Of a stretch of DNA of 16,727 nt, positions 1 to 7,589 are shown piece after piece. The stretch is taken from the NCBI GenBank assembly GCA_031551145.1, contig JAVBNZ010000077.1, positions 1 through 16,727 on the forward strand. The letters are read 5' to 3'. The position numbers and the translations under genes are program-made. How positions within the stretch are numbered: the first letter of the stretch is position 1; each line of letters opens with the position of its first letter. This DNA is from WRKB01 sp031551145. Its GTDB lineage: Bacteria > Desulfobacterota > Desulfovibrionia > Desulfovibrionales > Desulfovibrionaceae. The notes below the pieces were generated by a model. The model was not told where the DNA came from and made no database searches. It saw only the letters and a program-made list of their open reading frames with translations.

Positions 1-2
1 TG

Positions 3-929
3 CCGGCCATAGGCGCGGCGCTTGACGCCGCGTTGGCGCAACTGCCCGCAAGCGTGCGCCCGGTCGCCGATCACATCCTGAACGCCGGCGGCAAACGCCT
101 GCGACCGCTGCTTACCGTGCTCTTCGCGCGCCTTTTCGGCTATGTGAAAAACGACATCTACCCCCTCGCCGTAACTCTGGAAATGCTCCATGCCGCCACC
201 CTGCTGCACGACGACGTGCTGGACGAGGCCGTCAGCCGTCGCGGCAAACCTTCCGCCCATCTGCGTTTCGGCGTCGTGCCGGTCATTCTGGCGGGCGACG
301 CCCTGCTTTCCCACGCCAACGCCCTGGTGGCCGGCTACGGGGACTGCAGGTTGAGCGTCTGCTTTTCCGAAGCCACAGTGCGCACGGCAGCCGGGGAAAT
401 TCTGGAACTGGACTACCAGGGCCGCACGGATCAGGGCGAGGACGTCTATACCGAGATCATCACCGGCAAAACCGCCTGGCTGATACGCGCCTCCTGCGAG
501 ATGGGCGCGCTCAAGGCCGGGGCGGCGCCGGAACAGCTCGCGTACGTCGTGCGCTACGGCCTGGAGTTGGGGCTGGCCTTCCAGATGGTGGACGACGCGC
601 TCGATTTCGCGCCCGCTTCCAAAACCGGCAAGCCCTCCTGCGGGGATCTGCGCGAAGGCAAGCTTACGCCGCCGCTGCTGCTCTACCGCGCCGGGCTTGC
701 GCCGGACGAGCGCGCGGCCTTTGACGCGGCTTTTTCCGCCGGTTTGGATGAGGAAAGCGCACAGCGCATCGGGGCGCGCATCCGGGAACTGGGCCTGGAC
801 GAACAATCCCGTGCCCTGGCCTCCGCCCGCCTGGAAGAAGCCCGCGCCGCCCTGCTTCAGCTGCCCGACGCGCCGGAGCGCGCCGTGCTGGAGCGGATGA
901 TCGCGCATGTACGAGACAGGGAGAATTAG
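3..929 (+). CDS. Trans-polyprenyl diphosphate synthase (IspB/octaprenyl type), 5' end outside the window
   Basis: This enzyme condenses isopentenyl diphosphate onto an allylic diphosphate to make the long polyprenyl chain of quinones. Three family motifs are visible. A GGKRLRP substrate-binding motif lies near the start of the fragment. The first Asp-rich motif DDVLD is encoded at 210-224 and the second, DDALD, at 591-605; both bind Mg2+-diphosphate. The frame stays open to the left edge, and the codons before the TTG at 33 read like family sequence (AIGAALDAALAQLP), so that TTG is not the real start. About 308 codons are present against roughly 320 in the family, so only a short N-terminal piece is missing. 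The stop lies 2 bases before the purL start, which suggests co-transcription. The family call is firm; the chain length of the product cannot be read from sequence. Confidence 0.93.
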   Translation, partial: PAIGAALDAALAQLPASVRPVADHILNAGGKRLRPLLTVLFARLFGYVKNDIYPLAVTLEMLHAATLLHDDVLDEAVSRRGKPSAHLRFGVVPVILAGDALLSHANALVAGYGDCRLSVCFSEATVRTAAGEILELDYQGRTDQGEDVYTEIITGKTAWLIRASCEMGALKAGAAPEQLAYVVRYGLELGLAFQMVDDALDFAPASKTGKPSCGDLREGKLTPPLLLYRAGLAPDERAAFDAAFSAGLDEESAQRIGARIRELGLDEQSRALASARLEEARAALLQLPDAPERAVLERMIAHVRDREN

Positions 930-931
930 GA

Positions 932-3931
932 ATGCCGCATCGTCTTGAACTGGGTCTGCACCCGCATCTGGAAGACACGCTCGGCCGCAAGACCGCCCTG
1001 AGCATGGAACGCTCCCTCAGCCTGCATGTGCGCGCCCTGCGCCAGGTCAAGGTTCTCACCCTGGACGGCGTGGACCGAGGACAGGCCGAAGCCCTGCTGC
1101 GCGAAGGCATACTCCACGATCCGGTCATGCAGGCCGCCGCGCTCGAGCCTTTGCCCCAAACGCCCTTTGCGGCGGACTGGTTCCTGGAAGTCGGTTTCCG
1201 CCCCGGCGTCACCGACAACGAAGGCCGCACCGCGCGCGACACCGCCGCCCTTTTTCTGCGCCTGCCCAAGCACGAGCTTTCCGTCTACACTTCCGTGCAG
1301 TACCGCCTGCAGAACGAACCCGGCCGCGAACTGACGCGGCGGGACGTGGAACGCGTGGCCCGCGACCTGCTCTGCAACGAGCTGATCCAGCGCTTCCGCG
1401 TCAAAAGCGCCGAAGAATGGCGGGCCGAACCCGGTTTTGCCCCGCAGACGGCCAAGGTTTCCGGCGCGGCCTCGGACGAGGTGGCCGTGATTCCGCTTTC
1501 CGGCATGGACGACGCGGCCCTTATGGAGTTCAGCCGGGCCAACACCTTGGCCCTCAGCCTTGAGGAAATGCAATGCATCAAGGCTTGGTTCGCCCGCGCC
1601 GACGTGCGCGCCGAACGCGCCGGGGCCGGCCTGCCGGCCGAACCCACGGACGCGGAAGTCGAAATGCTCGCTCAAACCTGGTCGGAGCACTGCAAGCACA
1701 AAATTTTCGCCTCCCGCATCCGCTATGAAAACGCGGCCACGGGCAGGCACGAGGACATCAACAGCCTTTACAAAAGCTGCATCCAGGACGCCACGGCCGT
1801 TATCCGCAAGCGCCTGGGCGAGCGGGATTTCTGCCGCTCCGTCTTCAAGGACAACGCCGGTGTGGTGGCCTTTAACGAGGATTTTGACGCCTGCATCAAG
1901 GTCGAGACCCACAACAGCCCCTCGGCGCTCGACCCTTACGGCGGCGCGCTCACCGGCATCGTGGGCGTGAACCGCGACCCCATGGGCACGGGCATGGGCG
2001 CGGAACTGGTCTGCAACACCGACGTGTTCTGCTTTGCCTCGCCCTTCCACGACGAGCCCCTGCCCCCCCGCCTGCTGCACCCGCGCCGCGTGCTGGAAGG
2101 CGTGCGCGAAGGCGTGGAGCACGGCGGCAACAAAAGCGGCATCCCCACGGTCAACGGCTCGCTGGTCTTTGACGAGCGCTATCTGGGCAAGCCGCTGGTC
2201 TATTGCGGCACCGTGGGCATTATCCCGCGCACGGTGGCCGGGCGGCCGGGCCATATGAAAAAGGCCGAGGCGGGCGACCACATCGTGATGGCCGGCGGCC
2301 GCATAGGCAAGGACGGCATCCACGGCGCCACCTTCTCCTCCGAGGAGCTGCACGGGGAATCGCCGGCCACGGCCGTGCAGATAGGCGACCCCATCACCCA
2401 GCGCAAGATGTACGACTTCATCATGCGGGCCCGCGATCTGGGCCTGTACAACGCGCTTACCGACAACGGCGCGGGCGGGCTCTCCTCCTCCGTGGGCGAA
2501 ATGTGCGAAGATACCGGCGGAGCATACCTCGATCTGGCCCTGGCCCCGCTGAAGTACGACGGCCTGCGGCCCTGGGAGATCCTGCTTTCCGAAGCCCAGG
2601 AGCGCATGACCCTGGCCGTGCCGCCCGAACATCTGCCCGCCTTTCTCGCGCTGGCGCAAGAAATGGACGTGGAGGCCACGGCCTTGGGCGTGTATACGGC
2701 CGGCGGCTTTTTCGAGGCCTTTTACCGCGACAAACCCGTGGTTCGCCTGCCGCTCGACTTCCTCCACGAGGGCGTGCCGCAGATGCAATTGCGCGCCCGC
2801 TGGGAAGCCCCGGCCGAAAAGGACGCGTCTCTCGACCTGCCTGATGCCGAACAGGGCGCGTTTTTACGGCGCATGCTCGGCCGCCTGAACATCTGCAGCA
2901 AGGAATACATCATCCGCCAATATGATCACGAAGTGCGCGGCGGCAGCGTGATCAAGCCGCTTACCGGCGCGCTGCGCGACGGGCCTTCCGATGCCGGCGT
3001 GCTGCGTCCGCAGCTGACTTCCGAAGCCGGTCTGGTGGTGAGCCACGGCATCTGCCCCAAGTTCAGCGACTTCGACACCTATTGGATGACCGCCAACGCG
3101 ATCGACGAGGCCATACGCAACGCCGTGGCCTCGGGCGCGGACCCCGACCGCCTGGCCGGGGTGGACAATTTCTGCTGGTGCGACCCCGTGGAATCCGAAA
3201 AAACGCCGGACGGCAGGCACAAGCTCGCCCAGCTCGTGCGGGCCTGCAAGGCCCTGCGGCATTTTTGCCTGGCCTTCGGCGTGCCCTGCGTTTCCGGCAA
3301 GGATTCGATGAAGAACGATTATACCGGCGGCGGCGCGAAAATCTCCATTCCGCCCACCCTGCTCTTCAGCGCGCTGGGCGTGATGCCCGACGTCAAGCTG
3401 GCCGTGTCGTCCGATTTTAAACGGGCGGGCGAGGCGATTTACATCCTCGGCGCCACGCGGCGGGAACTGGGCGGCTCCGAAGCGGCGGCCGAACGCGGGC
3501 TTGCGGGCGGGCGCGTGCCCCATGTGGACGCCATGAGCGCGCTTGCCCGCTACCGCGGCCTGCACGAATGCATGCGCCGGCGCATGATCACGGCCTGCCA
3601 CGACCTTTCGGACGGCGGATTCGCCGTGGCCCTGGCCGAAATGTGCATAGGCGGCCGGCAGGGCGCGGAAGTGGAACTGGACGCCGTGCCCGCCCTGGAC
3701 GCCATGACGCCGGCCGAACTGCTCTATGCGGAATCGCCGAGCCGCCTGCTGGTCACCGTGCGTGGGGACATGATCGAGGATTTTGAAGCGATCTTTGCCG
3801 GGCAGATTTTTGCCCGCATCGGGCGGACCGTGGACGACGATTATCTGCGCGTTACACAGGCCGGAGCGGAACTGATCCGCGAGCCTGTGGAGGATTTAGC
3901 GCACGCCTTTAAGGCTACCCTGGACTGGTAG
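932..3931 (+). CDS. purL: Phosphoribosylformylglycinamidine synthase, PurS-PurL fusion without glutaminase domain
   Basis: This is the fourth step of de novo purine synthesis: FGAR + ATP + glutamine-derived ammonia gives FGAM. The protein has 999 residues. Residues 1-73 and 82-159 look like two PurS-type halves; the second has FRPGVTDNEG and a closing LLCNELIQRF. The PurL synthetase core follows, with WSEHCKHK (250-257), VETHNSPSALDPYGG (324-338), DNGAGGLSSS (511-520), SGKDSMKND (788-796) and CHDLSDGGF (889-897). The protein ends about 100 residues after the last motif and has no class I glutaminase Cys-His-Glu domain, so a separate PurQ must supply ammonia. The ATG at 932 is preceded by AGGGAG at 918-923 (8-base spacing). 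The gene follows the polyprenyl synthase by 2 bases and converges on the membrane ferredoxin gene with a 4-base gap. Confidence 0.96.
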   Translation: MPHRLELGLHPHLEDTLGRKTALSMERSLSLHVRALRQVKVLTLDGVDRGQAEALLREGILHDPVMQAAALEPLPQTPFAADWFLEVGFRPGVTDNEGRTARDTAALFLRLPKHELSVYTSVQYRLQNEPGRELTRRDVERVARDLLCNELIQRFRVKSAEEWRAEPGFAPQTAKVSGAASDEVAVIPLSGMDDAALMEFSRANTLALSLEEMQCIKAWFARADVRAERAGAGLPAEPTDAEVEMLAQTWSEHCKHKIFASRIRYENAATGRHEDINSLYKSCIQDATAVIRKRLGERDFCRSVFKDNAGVVAFNEDFDACIKVETHNSPSALDPYGGALTGIVGVNRDPMGTGMGAELVCNTDVFCFASPFHDEPLPPRLLHPRRVLEGVREGVEHGGNKSGIPTVNGSLVFDERYLGKPLVYCGTVGIIPRTVAGRPGHMKKAEAGDHIVMAGGRIGKDGIHGATFSSEELHGESPATAVQIGDPITQRKMYDFIMRARDLGLYNALTDNGAGGLSSSVGEMCEDTGGAYLDLALAPLKYDGLRPWEILLSEAQERMTLAVPPEHLPAFLALAQEMDVEATALGVYTAGGFFEAFYRDKPVVRLPLDFLHEGVPQMQLRARWEAPAEKDASLDLPDAEQGAFLRRMLGRLNICSKEYIIRQYDHEVRGGSVIKPLTGALRDGPSDAGVLRPQLTSEAGLVVSHGICPKFSDFDTYWMTANAIDEAIRNAVASGADPDRLAGVDNFCWCDPVESEKTPDGRHKLAQLVRACKALRHFCLAFGVPCVSGKDSMKNDYTGGGAKISIPPTLLFSALGVMPDVKLAVSSDFKRAGEAIYILGATRRELGGSEAAAERGLAGGRVPHVDAMSALARYRGLHECMRRRMITACHDLSDGGFAVALAEMCIGGRQGAEVELDAVPALDAMTPAELLYAESPSRLLVTVRGDMIEDFEAIFAGQIFARIGRTVDDDYLRVTQAGAELIREPVEDLAHAFKATLDW

Positions 3932-3935
3932 GTCG

Positions 3936-5285
3936 CTATACCATCGCCGTAGCCAGAAAAATTGCATGCAAGCCGGCGAGCAACCCGACAAAAACGGCCC
4001 GCGCTCTGTTTTGCGTAAGGCCGAGGCAGTGCGTGTACACTGCCTTGTTCCGGCACACGGCAACGCAGTCCCGGCACAGGGAACAGCGGAACAGCGTTTT
4101 CCCGGCCGCCCGGCTCTCCGGGGTGATCGCGCCATAGGCGCAGACTTTTTCGCAGGCCCCGCAATCGTCGCAGCGCTCCGCATCCACGCGCATCCGCCAG
4201 GGGGAAATCTTTCCCAGGGCGTTGACCGCCACGCCCATCGGACACACGGAAGTGCAGTGAACCATAAGCCCGTACCGCCGCGACACGAGCATCATGCTCA
4301 ATACACTCAGCGCCGCGAAACCTCCCGTTATGCCGATAATCTGCGGCATGCTCAACGCCGTTCCCCGCAACAGCAGCGCGATCGCCGCGCCCGCGACAAG
4401 CACGCCGACCCGGCCGAAGCGCATGACCGTAAGAAGAGCGTGAGGAGCGGGGCGCAGGGTCTTGTTCCCGGCGGCAAGCGCGTCCAGCGGCCCGAAATAG
4501 CAAAGCATGCCGCACCAGGCGCTGCCGACCAGAAGGATTGAAATCGCCGCGATGATCAGCATCATGCTGAAGGAATCCCGGTACAGCGGCGCAAAGATGA
4601 TGAAGGCCGGCACAGGCGCGTGAAGCTTGCCCGTCATCAGCATGCCCTCCAGGCCGAACGCGCCGAGCAAAAACTGGACGAAAAACACGGCGCAGAACAG
4701 CAGCCAGACGGTTTTGCGGGTCGTGCGGCTGAGGCGGGGATCGCTGAGCCTGCCGGCGACAAAGGCCCCGTACCAGGCCGCGAAAAAGATCTCCACGCTG
4801 CCGAGCGCGGGCAGAAAACGCTCCAGAAGCAGGAAGGAGAACGGCGCGACAAGGCGCAGGTAAAACAATGCCAGAAAGACGCCGATGAACACGCAGCCCT
4901 GCATCAGGGCGTGCGGCGCGGCATGCTCGCGGACGTTGCGCAGCGCGTGCCGCCCGGCCAGGGCCGTGAACAGGCCCACGGCGCACAGAATGGCCGCGGC
5001 CCGCGCCCAGGGCAGGCCGAAGCCCAGGCGCATCTCCGTCAGCTTGTAGGCGGTATGCCCCCATTCCAGCGCCCCCCAGCAGAGAAAGAGGCCGAGCGCA
5101 ACGCGCTTCCAGGGCGCATCCGAAAAAAGAAAGCACAGCGCGCCGGCCGCGCAGGCCGCGATGCCGTACTCCCCGGCCCGGTAAAAATGCGCCCCGAGCA
5201 GGCAGACGGCCATGAAAAGCCGGAGCCCGCCGAGGAATTGCGCAAGGGTGAAGGATCGATGCAGGGTCGTCTTCAATGTGCTCAT
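3936..5285 (-). CDS. Polytopic membrane protein with two 4Fe-4S ferredoxin clusters (NapH/CcoG-like)
   Basis: This is a probable membrane electron carrier of 449 residues from the ATG at 5285. The first 250 residues are mostly hydrophobic, with many membrane segments. A Fer4_5-like motif follows at 257-266 (W-C-G-M-L-C-Y-F-G-P, Cys 258 and 262), then a second Cys pair in HCTSVCPMG (Cys 344 and 348). Two classic CxxCxxCxxxC cluster motifs come next (Cys 372, 375, 378, 382 and Cys 401, 404, 407, 411), and a final membrane helix at about 428-447. The frame opens further upstream at a TTG (5354), but no ribosome site precedes it, so the ATG is preferred although its own Shine-Dalgarno is weak. 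NapH, CcoG and NosR relatives carry electrons in anaerobic respiration; the partner here is unknown. A promoter lies at 5403-5431. Confidence 0.85.
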   Translation of the reverse strand: MSTLKTTLHRSFTLAQFLGGLRLFMAVCLLGAHFYRAGEYGIAACAAGALCFLFSDAPWKRVALGLFLCWGALEWGHTAYKLTEMRLGFGLPWARAAAILCAVGLFTALAGRHALRNVREHAAPHALMQGCVFIGVFLALFYLRLVAPFSFLLLERFLPALGSVEIFFAAWYGAFVAGRLSDPRLSRTTRKTVWLLFCAVFFVQFLLGAFGLEGMLMTGKLHAPVPAFIIFAPLYRDSFSMMLIIAAISILLVGSAWCGMLCYFGPLDALAAGNKTLRPAPHALLTVMRFGRVGVLVAGAAIALLLRGTALSMPQIIGITGGFAALSVLSMMLVSRRYGLMVHCTSVCPMGVAVNALGKISPWRMRVDAERCDDCGACEKVCAYGAITPESRAAGKTLFRCSLCRDCVAVCRNKAVYTHCLGLTQNRARAVFVGLLAGLHAIFLATAMV

Positions 5286-5402
5286 GTTGTCGCCCGTGTT
5301 GGAAGTGCGCCTTTTCCATACGCCGGAAGGCGGGCGGAAACCAGCCTCATCCAAGGGGGGAAATTAGTTGGGCTTGCTTTTTTCGGCCGGACGTACGATA
5401 GC

Positions 5403-5431
5403 TTTATATATACCGGCGGCCCGCTCGGCAA
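5403..5431 (-). promoter_or_regulatory. Sigma-70-like promoter for the membrane ferredoxin gene
   Basis: Read on the minus strand, TTGCCG (5426-5431) and TATAAA (5403-5408) are separated by 17 bases. Transcription would start near 5396, leaving a leader of about 110 bases. That leader contains a small hairpin, CGCC-GGAA-GGCG (5321-5332), nested inside TTTCC/GGAAA arms. No equally good plus-strand promoter was found here for the divergent small ORF at 5475. Confidence 0.55.
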
Positions 5432-5474
5432 TGCGCCCGGCCGACGCCGCTTGGTGAGAAAATAGAGAAACGCC

Positions 5475-5738
5475 ATGAATCACAGCACGCTTAACCTGCA
5501 TCCCGCCGACACCGCAGCCTGCAACGCCTGCGCGGCCGATGCCGAGGCCTGCGCGCGGCGCGGCGGACGGCATATCGAATGCGGCGGTCCGGCCGCGCCC
5601 CTCGAAGGGCTGGGGCTCCCGCTCGCGCCTGACGCCGCCGAATTTCCGGAAATTGAACGGGCGCGGGCCTGGTACAATTCCTCGGAAGAGGCGCGGGCGT
5701 CGCGGATTTGCGCGGCTATTTCCGCGCCAAGGCAATGA
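5475..5738 (+). CDS. Small Cys-containing hypothetical protein (87 aa)
   Basis: I do not recognise this protein. It has 87 residues and no signal peptide or membrane helix. Cysteines sit at positions 16, 19, 26, 36 and 79, the first four in a C-x2-C-x6-C-x9-C pattern that could bind a metal or cluster. Codon third positions are strongly G/C, as in the surrounding genes, which argues for real coding. An in-frame TAG at 5463 makes the ATG at 5475 the first possible ATG. The ribosome site is weak (GAGA at 5465-5468). The gene is divergent from the membrane Fe-S protein (189 bases between starts), and its 3' end overlaps the convergent methyltransferase gene by 23 bases. A fortuitous ORF remains possible. 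Confidence 0.45.
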   Translation: MNHSTLNLHPADTAACNACAADAEACARRGGRHIECGGPAAPLEGLGLPLAPDAAEFPEIERARAWYNSSEEARASRICAAISAPRQ

Positions 5739-6429
5739 GCGGCAGGGAATCTTCCGTCAACGGGTCGCCCTTGTAGGAACCGTACCAGTCCACGCGCGCA
5801 AAAGCGGCCCGCGTGAGGCCTTCCGCCAGTTCCGCCCGGCGCAGGGGGTAGAGCGGAATATCGTTGCGGATTTCCTCACCCGTGGCCTTCACGCGCAACG
5901 TGGTGACAAAGCGCAGCAGCCCGTCCCGCGGGACGTAGGAGCGTTCGAAGCGTATGCGCTCCGTCTCCAGCAGGGGGAGACTCGTGATGTTTTTATCCAA
6001 TATCCTGTCATAGTTAAGAATCTGGATGCAGGCCGCTCCTCCGGCGTTGAGCAGGCCGGATATCGTGCCGAGCATGCCGCGTATGCATGCGGGATCTGCC
6101 AGATGCACGAGGGTGTTGCCCAGGCAGAGCGCGGCGTCGAAACGGCGTCCGGCAAAGGCCCGGTCGATCTCGAGCATGTCGAGCACGGCGTATGCGATGC
6201 CGGGCCGGCTGTTCGTCGCGCGGGCGGCCGCGATCATGGCCGGGTCGCCGTCCACGGCCGCGATGCTTCTGCCCGCGGCGGCCAACTGAGCGGTTTTGTT
6301 GCCCGTGCCGCAGCCTATGTCGATCAGACTGGGCGCGCCCGCGAGCCGCTCGGCGACAAAGGCCATTTCCGCCGCATCCACGGGGAAAATTTCATCATAC
6401 CAGGGACTGATTGCGCTGTAGAAGCTCAT
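5716..6429 (-). CDS. Class I SAM-dependent methyltransferase
   Basis: The protein has 237 residues with a Rossmann methyltransferase fold. The SAM-binding motif I is DIGCGTGNKT (37-46), followed by the acidic residue of motif II (Asp60 in AAVDGD). Also present are LCLGNTLVHL (101-110), ILNYDRIL (137-144) and a C-terminal WYGSYKGDPLTEDS (215-228). The GNTL and NYDRI stretches resemble glycine/sarcosine N-methyltransferase-like enzymes and the Methyltransf_25 group, but the substrate cannot be assigned. The frame runs further upstream to about 6696, overlapping the adaptor gene. The ATG at 6429 is preferred because GGAGAA lies 5-10 bases before it and the upstream residues do not look like protein. 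It lies 65 bases after the adaptor gene on the same strand, so it may be the last gene of the efflux operon. Confidence 0.85.
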   Translation of the reverse strand: MSFYSAISPWYDEIFPVDAAEMAFVAERLAGAPSLIDIGCGTGNKTAQLAAAGRSIAAVDGDPAMIAAARATNSRPGIAYAVLDMLEIDRAFAGRRFDAALCLGNTLVHLADPACIRGMLGTISGLLNAGGAACIQILNYDRILDKNITSLPLLETERIRFERSYVPRDGLLRFVTTLRVKATGEEIRNDIPLYPLRRAELAEGLTRAAFARVDWYGSYKGDPLTEDSLPLIALARK

Positions 6430-6494
6430 GGGGGTTCTCCGTCCGCGAGATGGCGTACGCGCAGTGTGGCACAGGGTGATTGGGAAGAGAAGCC

Positions 6495-7355
6495 CTATCT
6501 TTTGGGATGAACGATCACCGTGCAGGACATGCCGATGGAAAGAGGCGGCCGTTCGCCGGTAAGCCGGATGCGCACCGGAATGCGCTGGGCGAGGCGTACC
6601 CAGTTGTAGGTCGGATTCACATCCACCAACAGTTTGCCGCCTGTGGGGTTTTCGCGCTCGCCGATACCCCTGGCTATGCTCTCCACCTCTCCCCAAAACG
6701 CGGGAGAACCATCAAGCATCTCAATGGATACCGGATCTCCGGGGCGCAGGTACGGCAGCTTCGTTTCCTCAAAATACCCGCAGATCCAAAAGGAATCCGC
6801 GTCAATCACCGCCATGCGCGGCGCCCCCGCAGAGGCGTAGTCGCCGGGAAACACGTTCAGATTGGTCACCCAGCCGTTCACAGGAGAACGCATTTCCGTG
6901 CGGCTCAGGTTCAGCGCCGCGAGATCCCTGCGCGCTTTCATTTCCCGCAGGCGAGTTTCGGCGGAAGCGGAGGCAGTCCGGGCCTGTTCGTGCACCTCGG
7001 CGGAAACGACATCCGTCCCCACCCGCGCGCGGCGTATGGACTCGTGGCGCAGGCGTCCGGCCTCGGCCTCCGCGACGGCCACCTGAGCTTCGGCCTGGGC
7101 AAGGGCCAGACGGTAGCGCTCCGGATCGACGCGCATGAGCAGTTCGCCCTTTTTCACGAACTGGTTATCCTTGACCGCCACCTCGACCACCAGCCCGGAA
7201 ACGTCGGAGGCGAGGGTGATCACATCGGCCTGCACCCTGCCGTCGCGTGTCCAGGGCGTATACATGTAGTGCCGCCAGAGCAGCAGGGCCGCCGCAGCGG
7301 CAGCCGCCAGCACGGAGCCGGTGATGAAAAAACGGAGCAATATGGCGATACGCAT
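6495..7355 (-). CDS. HlyD-family periplasmic adaptor of the efflux pump (AaeA/EmrA-like)
   Basis: This is the membrane-fusion adaptor linking the inner-membrane pump to the outer-membrane factor. From the ATG at 7355 it has 286 residues. One N-terminal membrane anchor spans about residues 7-27. The first half of a biotinyl-lipoyl-like domain covers about 45-80, an Ala/Glu-rich helical hairpin about 83-150, and the returning lipoyl half begins at about 154 (TEMRSPVNGWVTNLNV). A beta-barrel region contains NWVRLAQRIPVRI (251-263), a signature of the AaeA/EmrA branch. The frame is open to 7499, but that part overlaps the DUF1656 gene and does not look like protein; GGAAAA precedes the chosen ATG. 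The DUF1656 gene ends 20 bases upstream, as in aaeXAB-type operons. The exported substrate is unknown; aromatic acids are a family precedent only. Confidence 0.92.
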   Translation of the reverse strand: MRIAILLRFFITGSVLAAAAAAALLLWRHYMYTPWTRDGRVQADVITLASDVSGLVVEVAVKDNQFVKKGELLMRVDPERYRLALAQAEAQVAVAEAEAGRLRHESIRRARVGTDVVSAEVHEQARTASASAETRLREMKARRDLAALNLSRTEMRSPVNGWVTNLNVFPGDYASAGAPRMAVIDADSFWICGYFEETKLPYLRPGDPVSIEMLDGSPAFWGEVESIARGIGERENPTGGKLLVDVNPTYNWVRLAQRIPVRIRLTGERPPLSIGMSCTVIVHPKR

Positions 7356-7375
7356 GGGTTTTCCATCAAAAGCGG

Positions 7376-7576
7376 TTAATAGACAACGAGTCCCGCGCAA
7401 CAAAAAAGCAATACGAACACGGCGATGCGGAACAGCGGCGGGTGCGCCACCTTGCGATACACACGCCGGGGCACGAAAACATACTTTTCCAACAGCCACA
7501 GGAAAACGAGGCAGAGGAAGAACAGCGGAACCAGGGTGGGCATGGACAGGCCCATAACAAAAATTTCACGCGGCAT
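7376..7576 (-). CDS. DUF1656 / AaeX-like small inner-membrane protein
   Basis: This protein of 66 residues has two hydrophobic helices (about residues 14-31 and 49-65) joined by a basic loop, VFVPRRVYRKVAHPP. Its size, its PREI...G opening and the position between a FUSC pump gene and a HlyD adaptor gene match the DUF1656 family, of which E. coli AaeX is a member. Its biochemical role in the pump is not established. The ATG at 7576 has a strong ribosome site (GGAGGG, 7-base spacing). It begins 13 bases after the pump gene and ends 20 bases before the adaptor gene, so all three are probably translated from one message. Confidence 0.88.
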   Translation of the reverse strand: MPREIFVMGLSMPTLVPLFFLCLVFLWLLEKYVFVPRRVYRKVAHPPLFRIAVFVLLFCCAGLVVY

Positions 7577-7589
7577 GGGGTGCCCTCCG

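Noticed and set aside
33..35. TTG at 33 as the start of the polyprenyl synthase
   Set aside because: Family-like residues continue in frame to the left edge, so the gene starts outside the window.
926..2788. Long open frame (620 codons) on the minus strand inside purL
   Set aside because: It is antisense to a certain gene with all PurL motifs, has His/Gly/Ala-rich composition and no family similarity; it reflects GC-rich codon bias.
3841..5319. Long minus-strand frame (492 codons) overlapping the membrane ferredoxin
   Set aside because: The overlapping frame carries membrane helices and ordered Fe-S cysteines; this one is Arg/Gly/Ala-rich with no motif.
5286..5354. Upstream TTG start (5354) for the membrane ferredoxin
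   Set aside because: No ribosome site precedes it, and the added residues are not membrane- or motif-like; the ATG at 5285 begins a sensible N-terminus.
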